64,000 nucleotides of DNA from Planctomycetota bacterium (lineage in GTDB: Bacteria > Planctomycetota > UBA1135 > GCA-002686595): the NCBI GenBank assembly GCA_002686945.1, contig NYYZ01000002.1, forward strand, positions 12,010 through 76,009. The letters are read 5' to 3'. Positions 16,230 through 24,142 of the stretch are shown here, in pieces. Numbering within the stretch: position 1 is the first letter of the stretch; the number at the start of each line of letters is the position of its first letter. The notes beneath the pieces were generated by a model, which saw only the letters and a list, made by a program, of their open reading frames with translations, was not told the DNA's origin and did no database searches. The position numbers and the translations under genes are program-made.

Positions 16230-16814
16230 TCAGTCCGCTTGGCTGAGGAAGTCTCGGAGCGCTGTGGGGTAGGCCTCAAGCTCCAGTTCAAAGACCCGCT
16301 GGGCCAGATCTGGAGGAGTGTCACCGGGCTCCACCGCGCACCAGCGTTGCAGCAGAATCGGGCCCGTGTCGAACTCTTCTTCCACAAGATGCACGCTGCA
16401 GCCCGTGACTTTGCAGCCCCTGGCAAGCACCGCCTCGTGAACGCGATCACCATAAAAGCCCTTGCCACCAAAAGCGGGCAGAAGCGAAGGATGAATGTTC
16501 AGGATTCGGCCGCGGTAGTCCTCCGCGATCGGTAGAAGACGCAGGAATCCTGCCAAGATCACGGTCCGGGCGCCGCTGGCCCGAATGGCATCCCAGGCGG
16601 CAACACCAAATGCCTCGTTATCGAGTTTTCGTTGGCCGTCGAGGATGGTCAAGGGCAGATTCGCAGCCCGAGCCCGATCGATTGCGCCCACTCCGCTTCG
16701 GTCACAGAGCGCAAGAGAAATTTCCACGTCCAAGGAACCCTCGGTGGCCAGACGTGCAAAATTCTCCAGGTGCCTGCCACTGCCTGAAACCAAGACCGCG
16801 ATCGGATGGGTCAT
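16230..16814 (-). CDS. purN: Phosphoribosylglycinamide formyltransferase
   Basis: Transfers the formyl group of 10-formyl-tetrahydrofolate to GAR in step three of purine synthesis. The 194 residues show IAVLVSGSGRHLENF at the N-terminus, VILAGFLRLL, the signature NIHPSLLPAFGGKGFYG (catalytic His and Asn region) and GCSVHLVEEEFDTGPILLQ with the catalytic Asp. The length is slightly short of E. coli PurN (212 aa). The ATG at 16814 overlaps the TGA of the PNP-like gene (ATGA), making it the last gene of the yggS-kinase-PNP-like-purN run. It ends 55 bases from tRNA-His on the opposite strand. Confidence 0.95.
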   Translation of the reverse strand: MTHPIAVLVSGSGRHLENFARLATEGSLDVEISLALCDRSGVGAIDRARAANLPLTILDGQRKLDNEAFGVAAWDAIRASGARTVILAGFLRLLPIAEDYRGRILNIHPSLLPAFGGKGFYGDRVHEAVLARGCKVTGCSVHLVEEEFDTGPILLQRWCAVEPGDTPPDLAQRVFELELEAYPTALRDFLSQAD

Positions 16815-17485
16815 GGTGCTTGGGAGGCGGGAGCTGCGGCGAGGGTCTGGATGATCGCATCCCAAGGTAGGGACCTGTCCTCGGGGGCCAAGGCCAGAGC
16901 CACCGCGGGCAGACCCACATGGGCAGCGGCGGCGAGGGGGATGGAGATGCGCGGCAGCAGAACTTGCCAGGGGCCGTTGCCGGGATCGGTACTGGTGTCG
17001 GCGGCGATGGCCGGGGTGCTCTTGATGAGCGCCTGGAGTTCGCCGGTCAGGTCAGGGTCCAAAAGCCGCGTGCGATCCGGGAAGAGGGGGCCACGGGGGG
17101 ATGGACCCAGACCGATCAGGGGCGACTGTTGGGTCAGGTCGACCACATCGGTCAAGTGCAGGGGGCTGAGTGGTGCAGGCTCCTGGTCTGATGGCTGGGC
17201 CAGAATCAAGAGCGACCTGGCTCCAGCAGCCTGGCACAGCCAGACCGGAAAGGCACTGGCCCAGCCGCGGCCCAGATCCTCGGGGGCTTGGATCCACCAG
17301 GTCCGGGTCGAGGCATCCTCATGTGCGCTTGAATCACGCCAGGGCTCTGGCCAGTCTGAGGTGTCGAGGGGGTCGCTCCCCTGGCCTTCTGTCAATTGGG
17401 CCAGATCCAACACAAGCACATTGCAAGCTGCGCCCGGAAGGCAGCTTGCGAGTGTTTGCTCCAATTGATCCGAGGTTGAAGACAT
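16811..17485 (-). CDS. Degenerate purine nucleoside phosphorylase-like protein
   Basis: A 224-residue protein that looks like a diverged member of the trimeric purine nucleoside phosphorylase family. Residues 95-107 (AFPVWLCQAAGAR) match the TFPVRxxKALGV segment. LTDVVDLTQQSPLIG followed by G..FPD....DxxL matches ITDHINxxxxNPLIG...FGxRFPD, and the end (AAAHVGLPAVALALAP) matches the VANHxGxxVxGISCxSN strand. The GSGLG loop, the phosphate/nucleoside histidine of RFHxYEGY, the GPxxETPAE glutamate and the base-binding Asn are not conserved, so catalysis is doubtful. It is coupled to purN by an ATGA overlap and abuts the kinase stop. Homology is inferred by eye. The cellular role is unknown. Confidence 0.6.
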   Translation of the reverse strand: MSSTSDQLEQTLASCLPGAACNVLVLDLAQLTEGQGSDPLDTSDWPEPWRDSSAHEDASTRTWWIQAPEDLGRGWASAFPVWLCQAAGARSLLILAQPSDQEPAPLSPLHLTDVVDLTQQSPLIGLGPSPRGPLFPDRTRLLDPDLTGELQALIKSTPAIAADTSTDPGNGPWQVLLPRISIPLAAAAHVGLPAVALALAPEDRSLPWDAIIQTLAAAPASQAP

Positions 17486-20410
17486 CTAGGAATCTGCGGG
17501 CAGGGTCTCAAGCAGCAGCAGGAAGAGGCTGTTGGGAAACTCGTTGACGAGACGCTCAAGGTGGGTCTGGGCGGTGAGGGGCTGGTCGTTGGAGAGAGCG
17601 CGCAGGCTCAGCCCCAAGGTCCTGGCGGCGCCTTTTTCATGGGCCAGCTTGGTGGCCTCTTCAGGGGGCAGGTCAGCGCCGCGGTGCAGCAGGGCCTGCT
17701 CGAACGGCTTGAGCAACTCAGCCATGCGCCGTTCTGTCACCACCTCTTGTGCCAGCAGTTCGCGGGCAACAGCCAGACCCTCCAGCACCGCAGCCAAGCG
17801 TAGGAAGGCATCAATGTCGGCTTTCTCGGCTGTGCTGAGGGATCGCTCCAGGCGACGGTCGAAAAGATGCTGCATGCCCCGGGCGCTGGCCAGGAAGGGC
17901 GCCCAGCCCAGGTGGCTCAGGGTGCCGTCCACGAGCACCTGTGGTCCGTTGGAGTCGCACGCCACCACTTCGTGGGATTTTTGGCCATTGCGCAAATCCA
18001 GTACGGTCAGGCGTCGCCAGCCGGGTGAATTGAAGCTGGCGCTCAACATGTCAAGGGACCGCCGACCCGCTTGAACGTCCGTCTGCAGGGCGGCAAGCGG
18101 CTGAAGCAGATCTAAGGTCTTGACCGCCGCAAGCAGGATGGTCAGATTCTCGTCCACTTGGGACAGCTTGCCAGCTTGAAGGTCCGCCAAGAGGCCAGCG
18201 GTATCAGAACCTGTGCCGGCAAAGGCCTGCATCACACGGGACTCATCGGAGGTCGCCCGTTGTGCATTGTGTGCGGCCTTGATGGCGTCGAGTCCTTGTA
18301 GAGTGCGTTCCGCCAGGACTGAGCGCTGGCGTAGAAGAGTCAGGCGTGGGTCTTCGTCCGGGTCTTCCATGGGTAGTCCAAGCTGGTCAATGAAGTCCTG
18401 GAGCAACTCGGGCAGGGCTTCGAAATCGCCCTGCTCCTGGAGGCTGGCGGACTGCAGGAAGACGGCCTCGGCTCGGGCAATTGCCCCGTTCAGGAGGTCG
18501 GAGAGGATCGCCTGCCTGCCCTGCTGGAAACCAAGGTCCTGGGCGAACTCGAATTGGCCGGGGACCTCTTCTATACGCGTCAGGATGGGCGCCAGTTGAG
18601 GCGCGGAAGGATCGAAGCTGGCTGCGGCGCGCAGTTTTTCCAAGAGCGCTTCGCGCAGGACAACGAGTTGCTCGTCCGCAGCGTGCTCCGCGCCCCTGCT
18701 TGCTTCTATGGCGTCCGCAGTGTCAAGGGCGTCTTGTGCTGTAGAACTGCCTGCCCATTCCAGGGCCAGGTCGCGCAGGGCTTCTATGCGCTGGTCGTCG
18801 GTCAGGGTTTGTGCTTCAAGAGCCAGCAAGGCCCTTTGGGCCTGTGCCTCAAAGGCCTGTTCGGCAGCGTCGTCATCGAGAGGTGGCTGAAGTGGGTCCT
18901 GGGAAGTTGTGTCCGATGCTCCGGACTGGCTGTCTCCGGGGTTGCCCTGGCTAGTGGATCCGGCGTCGGTGGAGTCCTGTCTGGAGATCGCCGAATCGGG
19001 GTCCTTGGGTTCGTTGTTTGTTGTGTGCCCCTTCAGATTGGCGAAGTACCAGATCAGAAGACCGGCGATTACAACAGCCAGAGCGACAAGTGGGCCACGA
19101 CTGGTTCCGCTGGCCTGGCTGATCCCTTCCAGGTTGCCGCTGGCTCGGCCACGTTGGATGTTTTCGATCTCGTTCACAACGACCCCGGCCGAGGCTGGGC
19201 GGGCGTCAGAGTCCTTGGCCAACATGCGGTGCACCAGAGCCGCCACAGGTGCGGGCAATCCCGGCACCCGCGAAGCGAGGCCTTCTGGTTCGTCTCGTAG
19301 TACGCTTCGCAGCACATCCGCGGTTCTTTCCGCTTCGAAGGGAGTGTGACCGCTGAGCAGGCGATAAGCAGTCGCCCCCAATGAGTAGAGGTCCGAGGCG
19401 GGAGAGGCCGGGTCTCCGCGGACTACTTCCGGTGCCAGGAACTGGGGGGTGCCAACGAGTATGCGTTGTTCGTTCTCGGTGCCATCGACTTCCACCGCTT
19501 CGATTGACGTGGCCAGACCCAGGTCTGCCAGGCGCGTGCGTCCATCGGATCCGCGCATCAGGTTCGCGGGCTTGATGTCCCGGTGCACCAGTCCCTGGGA
19601 TTGTGCATAGGACAGTCCCCGCGCTGCATCTGAGATGGCCTCAAGGACTTCGCGCCAGGGCAGAGGGCCGTTCAAGACCAGTTGGATCTCAAGGCATCCC
19701 TGGTCCATGAACTCCATGGACAGGTAATGGAAGCCATTGGCCGCACCCACATCATAGATGTGCACAACGTTGGGGTGGTTGAGGGCTGCTGCCGCGCGGG
19801 CCTCCGCTTGGAAGCGTGCGACAAAGTCTGCGTCCTGGGCGCGCTTGGGGGAGAGCACTTTGAGTGCTACCTCACGGGCCAGGCTCTCCTGGCGCGCAAG
19901 CCACACAGTGCCGCTGGCGCCCCGTCCCAGATAACGGCGGATGGTGTAGCCGGGGATCGTGGGCGGTTTCTGGCGGGTGGAGAGGCGGGAGCCCTTGGGG
20001 GCGTCCTCCTCCTGGTCGGGGCTGACCTCTACTGGGTTTTCTGTTGGTGTTGGGGCCACAGGTGCCGGTTGGCTGGTGCTCTGTTGAGCCATCTGGTCTG
20101 CTTGAGATTCTGCGGCTGGGTCCTGGACCAGGAGCCGCCGGGATCCCAGCACAATCACATCTCCAGCGGAGAGCCGCGAAGCGGATGCGGGCTGACCATT
20201 GACGCTGGTTCCGAAGCGTGAGCCCAGGTCCTTGATTGCCCAGCCGCCGCCTTTGAGTCGTCCGATGGCGCAGTGCAGGCCCTCGATGCCTGCACCTTCA
20301 ATTACATAATCCGCGCGTTCGGGGTCCGAGCCGATCAGCAAGCGACCCTGGCGTGGGAGTTCGGTGGAGGCTCCTCCGCCCTCGGGCTTGAGGATCAGAC
20401 GCGTGTTCAT
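17486..20410 (-). CDS. FHA-domain Ser/Thr protein kinase, membrane anchored
   Basis: A 974-residue Hanks-type kinase. Residues 1-97 are an FHA domain (GRLLIGSDP, LHCAIG, DLGSRFGTSVNG), which binds phosphothreonine peptides. A Pro/Glu-rich linker precedes the kinase at about 155-420: glycine loop GRGASGTVW (162-170), Lys184 in VALKVL, catalytic VHRDIKPANL (275-284), DLG at 296-298 in place of DFG, and GTPQFLAPE. A membrane helix at about 440-457 leads to a roughly 500-residue, mostly helical extracytoplasmic part of unknown family. The kinase should therefore sit in the cytoplasm. Its ATG overlaps the stop of yggS (ATGA). The PNP-like gene starts directly after its stop. Confidence 0.92.
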   Translation of the reverse strand: MNTRLILKPEGGGASTELPRQGRLLIGSDPERADYVIEGAGIEGLHCAIGRLKGGGWAIKDLGSRFGTSVNGQPASASRLSAGDVIVLGSRRLLVQDPAAESQADQMAQQSTSQPAPVAPTPTENPVEVSPDQEEDAPKGSRLSTRQKPPTIPGYTIRRYLGRGASGTVWLARQESLAREVALKVLSPKRAQDADFVARFQAEARAAAALNHPNVVHIYDVGAANGFHYLSMEFMDQGCLEIQLVLNGPLPWREVLEAISDAARGLSYAQSQGLVHRDIKPANLMRGSDGRTRLADLGLATSIEAVEVDGTENEQRILVGTPQFLAPEVVRGDPASPASDLYSLGATAYRLLSGHTPFEAERTADVLRSVLRDEPEGLASRVPGLPAPVAALVHRMLAKDSDARPASAGVVVNEIENIQRGRASGNLEGISQASGTSRGPLVALAVVIAGLLIWYFANLKGHTTNNEPKDPDSAISRQDSTDAGSTSQGNPGDSQSGASDTTSQDPLQPPLDDDAAEQAFEAQAQRALLALEAQTLTDDQRIEALRDLALEWAGSSTAQDALDTADAIEASRGAEHAADEQLVVLREALLEKLRAAASFDPSAPQLAPILTRIEEVPGQFEFAQDLGFQQGRQAILSDLLNGAIARAEAVFLQSASLQEQGDFEALPELLQDFIDQLGLPMEDPDEDPRLTLLRQRSVLAERTLQGLDAIKAAHNAQRATSDESRVMQAFAGTGSDTAGLLADLQAGKLSQVDENLTILLAAVKTLDLLQPLAALQTDVQAGRRSLDMLSASFNSPGWRRLTVLDLRNGQKSHEVVACDSNGPQVLVDGTLSHLGWAPFLASARGMQHLFDRRLERSLSTAEKADIDAFLRLAAVLEGLAVARELLAQEVVTERRMAELLKPFEQALLHRGADLPPEEATKLAHEKGAARTLGLSLRALSNDQPLTAQTHLERLVNEFPNSLFLLLLETLPADS

Positions 20411-21144
20411 GCGGCGCCCTCCTGGCTGTTGCGGGACGCGTTTCCGGGTTTGACTCCCTCAAAGAATGCACTGCCAACCCGCACCAGACTTGTCCCAGCT
20501 TGCACGGCGAGTTCAAGGTCCGCACTCATGCCCATGGAGAGGCGGCAGAGGCCATCGTCAAAGGCCTCGGGGTGGGCTGCCTGCAGCGCTTGTGCGAGAG
20601 TCTCGCCCTGGTTGAAGACCTCCTTGGTTCGGGCGGAATCCCGGGGTCCCATCACCATGATTCCCATCAGGGCAAAACACCCGGCCTCGGCCACGGCAGT
20701 CAGGGCCGCGTCGATTTCATCGGGGTCGAGACCGCTCTTTTCTTCTTCTCCGGTCAAAAGCACTTCGAGGTAGATGGCGGGCCGCAGTTCTTCGTCTCGG
20801 GCGATGCGGCCCAGGGATTCAATCAAGCGCAGGCTGTCCACCGAGTGAATCACCCGGGCGATCCTGAGCACCCGTCGGGCCTTGTTGCGTTGCAGATGGC
20901 CAATGAAGTGCCAGCGCACTTCGATTCCCTCGGCAGCCAGGTGGGAGGCCTTTTCTTCAAGACCTGATACGCGGTTCTCAGCCAGCTCCAGCTCGCCCGC
21001 CCGAGCCAGTTCGAGGGTCAGAAGGGGGTCGGCGGATTTGGTGACAGGCAGAAGCTGCACTGATCCCAGGGGCCGGGAGGAGGCCCTCTCGGCGTCACGC
21101 AGGCGCTCTTTCAAGCGCTCGAGGTTCTCGTGCAGGGCTCCCAT
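20407..21144 (-). CDS. yggS: YggS/PLPBP-family pyridoxal phosphate homeostasis protein
   Basis: Single-domain alanine-racemase-fold protein that binds PLP and helps B6 and amino-acid homeostasis, with no known enzymatic reaction. The 245 residues show the PLP lysine in LLPVTKSAD (Lys36), the hallmark HFIGHLQRNKARRV, IHSVDSLRL, LSMGMSADLELAVQAGTSLVRVGSAFFEG and the conserved phosphate-binding end. The length is slightly above the usual 230. The start is the ATG at 21144, with a candidate -10 box TACTAT at 21164-21169. It lies 120 bases downstream of tilS on the same strand and is coupled to the kinase by ATGA. Confidence 0.93.
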   Translation of the reverse strand: MGALHENLERLKERLRDAERASSRPLGSVQLLPVTKSADPLLTLELARAGELELAENRVSGLEEKASHLAAEGIEVRWHFIGHLQRNKARRVLRIARVIHSVDSLRLIESLGRIARDEELRPAIYLEVLLTGEEEKSGLDPDEIDAALTAVAEAGCFALMGIMVMGPRDSARTKEVFNQGETLAQALQAAHPEAFDDGLCRLSMGMSADLELAVQAGTSLVRVGSAFFEGVKPGNASRNSQEGAA

Positions 21145-21163
21145 GGGTCACTAGGCAGGGAAG

Positions 21164-21169
21164 ATAGTA
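21164..21169 (-). promoter_or_regulatory. Candidate -10 box for the yggS-kinase-PNP-like-purN operon
   Basis: TACTAT, 19 bases upstream of the yggS ATG. No clear -35. Read-through from tilS is also possible. Confidence 0.35.
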
Positions 21170-21264
21170 ACCACCAAGCCCGTGGAAACGCCTTCCTGTC
21201 CTGGTTCGCTTGGAATCGGGGTGAAATATTGGGCCTGGAATCGGGCCCGACGCCGTCTAGAAAC

Positions 21265-22824
21265 TCAGTCGGGGGTGGTGGAACCCAGACCAATCTGGGG
21301 GCCGTCCGCCGGGAGTTCCAGCCGTTGTCGCCCCTTGTTGTGGGGGCTCTCTACCGGACCGCCGGGCTCCAGCGTCAGGCGCAGCCGTTTTTGGGTCGCA
21401 CCCCGCAGGCGGTGGCGGTCACTGGGGCGAACACCTGCGACCCAGATGATCTCCTCCCCGGCCAGAACCAGGGGGATCTGGTTGCGCTTCTCTCGCGCGA
21501 TGCCCGCATCGGCCAGGAAGCGGGACAGCTTGCGCTGGCCTGGGGCTCCCAAGGCCTGGAACCTGTCTCCGGCCTGGGGCAGGCGGATGGTGAGGACCTC
21601 GGGCAGAAACCTTGAGTCCAGCTCAACCTGGTTTTTCTCCACGGGGTGACCCTGGCTGCCAGGCGTGTCCACCCAGCAGGTGGTGATCTTCCGCCCGTCG
21701 GGCAGGTGGGTGATACCGTCGAACACCAGGGGAATCGCCCCAGGCCAGACAGCTTCCTGGGCACCAGCTTCCGCATCGGTGGCCAGGGCCGGCGGCAGGA
21801 GAACCAGGTCCTTCTGACCAAGCTCCAGGGTCCAGCCCCCGGGCAGGGTGTGTTTGCCAGGCAGGCCGCTGCTCAGGTCCTTGGTGATTGCGTCAAGAAG
21901 CGTTCGGGGGGGTGCGCCTCCGCTGCCTTCCTGGATCAGGCGCCAGAGGGTGCGCCGCTGGAGGTGTGTCGCAAGGTTGCTGATGCGAGAGCGCTCGATT
22001 TTGTAGGGGCCGGACGGATCGGTTGGATCACCCAGCCCCAATCCTTCCCCCCGGGAACTCCAGGTGATGTTGGCTGTGCTGGTGGCGAACTCTCCTTCCA
22101 GGGATTCGACTGCTGAAGCAAAGGCCCGCAGCCCTTCCAGAGCCACTCCTTCGCTGGCCTCGTCCAGGGCTGGAAGGAGACCCTCCCGGATGCGGTTGCG
22201 GGTGAAGATCTGGTCTTGATTGCTGAGGTCCTCGCGCCACTCGATCTGGGCGTCCAGAAGGATCTGGCGCACTTCCTCTCTGCGCAGGGGGAGCAGGGGG
22301 CGGATCACCGTCAGGTTCTCGCCCTTGGGGCCCGAGATCCGGTAGCGGCGCTTGAGCCCTGGCATGCCTGGCAGGTCGCTGCCTCTTGTCCAGCGCTGGA
22401 GCAGAGTCTCCAGGGCATCATCTTCGTGGTGCCCCGTCAGCAGGAGGCTGATGCCGTTGCTCTTGGCTTCTTCGGCAAGGGCCTGGTAGCGAGCCTTGCG
22501 TGCTCGTTCTTCCAGGCCACTGGGATCGGGGTCGAGTTCCACCTGCAGGCAGGCAAGAGGTACCTGCAGGCGGGCGGCCGTTCGCACGCAGAAGGCTGCA
22601 TCATCGCAGGAGGACTCGCCACGCAGGCCGTGGTCCACATGAATCGCCAGCACTCGGGGCCGTTCCTGTGCCCGGGCCAGCACGTGGAGCAGGAAAATGC
22701 TGTCCGCGCCCCCTGAGAGGGCTACAGCCACTGGTTCCGTGGGGCGTAGACCCGCCGCTCGCGCAAGACCGGCCCAGCGCTGGGGCCAGGGATCGGACGG
22801 CTGGGGTGTTCGGGGGCTGGACAT
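21265..22824 (-). CDS. tilS: tRNA(Ile)-lysidine synthase
   Basis: N-type PP-loop ATPase that converts C34 of the CAU-anticodon tRNA-Ile to lysidine, so that it reads AUA. From the ATG at 22824 the protein has 519 residues. The PP-loop signature SGGADS is at 37-42, then AIHVDHGLRGES, LLLTGHHEDDALETLLQRWTRG and RPLLPLRREEVRQ. A long TilS middle part follows, and the C-terminal domain contains LPQAGDRFQALGAPGQRKLSRFLADAGI, which is typical of the TilS-C domain. An in-frame TTG at 22866 is possible but lies inside the divergent gap promoter region. The gene reads toward yggS. Confidence 0.93.
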   Translation of the reverse strand: MSSPRTPQPSDPWPQRWAGLARAAGLRPTEPVAVALSGGADSIFLLHVLARAQERPRVLAIHVDHGLRGESSCDDAAFCVRTAARLQVPLACLQVELDPDPSGLEERARKARYQALAEEAKSNGISLLLTGHHEDDALETLLQRWTRGSDLPGMPGLKRRYRISGPKGENLTVIRPLLPLRREEVRQILLDAQIEWREDLSNQDQIFTRNRIREGLLPALDEASEGVALEGLRAFASAVESLEGEFATSTANITWSSRGEGLGLGDPTDPSGPYKIERSRISNLATHLQRRTLWRLIQEGSGGAPPRTLLDAITKDLSSGLPGKHTLPGGWTLELGQKDLVLLPPALATDAEAGAQEAVWPGAIPLVFDGITHLPDGRKITTCWVDTPGSQGHPVEKNQVELDSRFLPEVLTIRLPQAGDRFQALGAPGQRKLSRFLADAGIAREKRNQIPLVLAGEEIIWVAGVRPSDRHRLRGATQKRLRLTLEPGGPVESPHNKGRQRLELPADGPQIGLGSTTPD

Positions 22825-22857
22825 ATGCTGAATGGGGGCGGGATCAGAAGACGCGCA

Positions 22858-22886
22858 TTGATGCAATCGGCCGAGACCCGTATTCT
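22858..22886 (+). promoter_or_regulatory. Sigma70-type promoter of gap
   Basis: TTGATG (22858-22863), exactly 17 bases, TATTCT (22881-22886). It gives a leader of about 140 bases before the gap ATG. The leader has no Shine-Dalgarno close to the start. Confidence 0.6.
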
Positions 22887-23030
22887 CTCCCGCCGAATCG
22901 CCTCAAAAATCGGTGGCTTTCCGCACCCGGCCGAGGGGACGATTATCCTGACCCTTCCTTCCCGTCTCATGTTCCCCTGTTCCGAAAATTTCGGAGCCCA
23001 GGGCTGACCCACCCCCCTGCCCAAGAATCC

Positions 23031-24074
23031 ATGCGCATCGCGATCAATGGCTTCGGCCGCATCGGCCGAAATGTATTCCGCATCATCCAGAACACCCCTG
23101 GGTGCGAAGTCGTCTCCATCAACGACCTGACCCAACCCGAGGTCTTGGCTCACCTCCTGAAGTACGACTCTGTGCATGGCCGCTATCCCGGCAAGGTCAA
23201 GGCCGTCAGGGGAGGCATGCGCGTGGATGGGGTCAAGATTGAGGTGACCGCCGAACGCGATCCCTCCAAATTGCCCCACGCTTCCAATCGCATCGACTTC
23301 GTTGTAGAGGCCACTGGGGTGTTCGCCACCCGTGAGGCTTGCTCCATGCACTTGACCGCGGGTGCCAAGCGGGTCCTGTTGACTGTGCCCCCCAAGGACG
23401 CCATCGACGCCATGGTGGTCATGGGGGTCAATGACAGCTCACTCAAGGCCTCCGATCGCATCATTTCCAATGCCTCCTGCACGACCAATTGTCTGGCGCC
23501 GGTCGCCAAGGTGCTGGATGACAGCTTCGGCATACAGCACGGCCTGATGACTACGGTGCATGCTTACACCAACGACCAGCGCATCTTGGACCTGCCCCAC
23601 GGAGACTTGCGGCGCGCGAGGGCTGCGGCCCAGAATATTATTCCCACCAGCACCGGCGCGGCCCGCGCCGTGGGCAAGGTTCTGCCCAAGTTGGCCGGCA
23701 AGCTGGATGGCATGGCCATGCGCGTGCCCGTGCCCGATGGATCCGTGGTGGACCTTGTTGCAGTCTTGAAGAAGAAGGTCACCGTTGAGCAGGTCAACGC
23801 TGCCTTTGCCAAGGCTGCGAAGACCAAGGCCATGAAGCCCGTCTTGGCCTTTACGGAGGACCTGATTGTTTCTCAGGATATCGTGGGAGACTCCCATTCC
23901 TCGATCGTGGACGGCTCGGCCACCATGGTGATCGCTGACAAGACCGTCAAGGTGATTTCCTGGTATGACAACGAGTGGGGTTATTCCAGCCGTGTTGTGC
24001 AGTTGATGCGCTACTCCCACAAGATGAAACTCAAGGCTACCCGCAAGGCGGCGTCCCGCAAGAGGGCCCGCTGA
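23031..24074 (+). CDS. gap: Glyceraldehyde-3-phosphate dehydrogenase, type I
   Basis: Oxidises glyceraldehyde 3-phosphate to 1,3-bisphosphoglycerate with NAD(P). The 347 residues begin with the NAD-binding INGFGRIGRNVFR; the catalytic Cys150 lies in ASCTTNCLAP, followed by TVHAYTNDQ, GAARAVGKVLP, the MAMRVPVP stretch and WYDNEWGYS near the end. Unusually, the protein continues after the normal end of the family with about 15 residues rich in Lys/Arg (the last ten contain KAASRKRAR). Asp in SINDLTQPE suggests NAD preference. It is first of the carbon-metabolism run gap-pgk-rpe-accD, with pgk 68 bases downstream. Confidence 0.97.
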   Translation: MRIAINGFGRIGRNVFRIIQNTPGCEVVSINDLTQPEVLAHLLKYDSVHGRYPGKVKAVRGGMRVDGVKIEVTAERDPSKLPHASNRIDFVVEATGVFATREACSMHLTAGAKRVLLTVPPKDAIDAMVVMGVNDSSLKASDRIISNASCTTNCLAPVAKVLDDSFGIQHGLMTTVHAYTNDQRILDLPHGDLRRARAAAQNIIPTSTGAARAVGKVLPKLAGKLDGMAMRVPVPDGSVVDLVAVLKKKVTVEQVNAAFAKAAKTKAMKPVLAFTEDLIVSQDIVGDSHSSIVDGSATMVIADKTVKVISWYDNEWGYSSRVVQLMRYSHKMKLKATRKAASRKRAR

Positions 24075-24142
24075 GTGCGGTTGGGGATGGCCTGAAGCTT
24101 GTTCCCCGATCTCCTGCTTCCTGAATCACACGCCGAGAGTCC

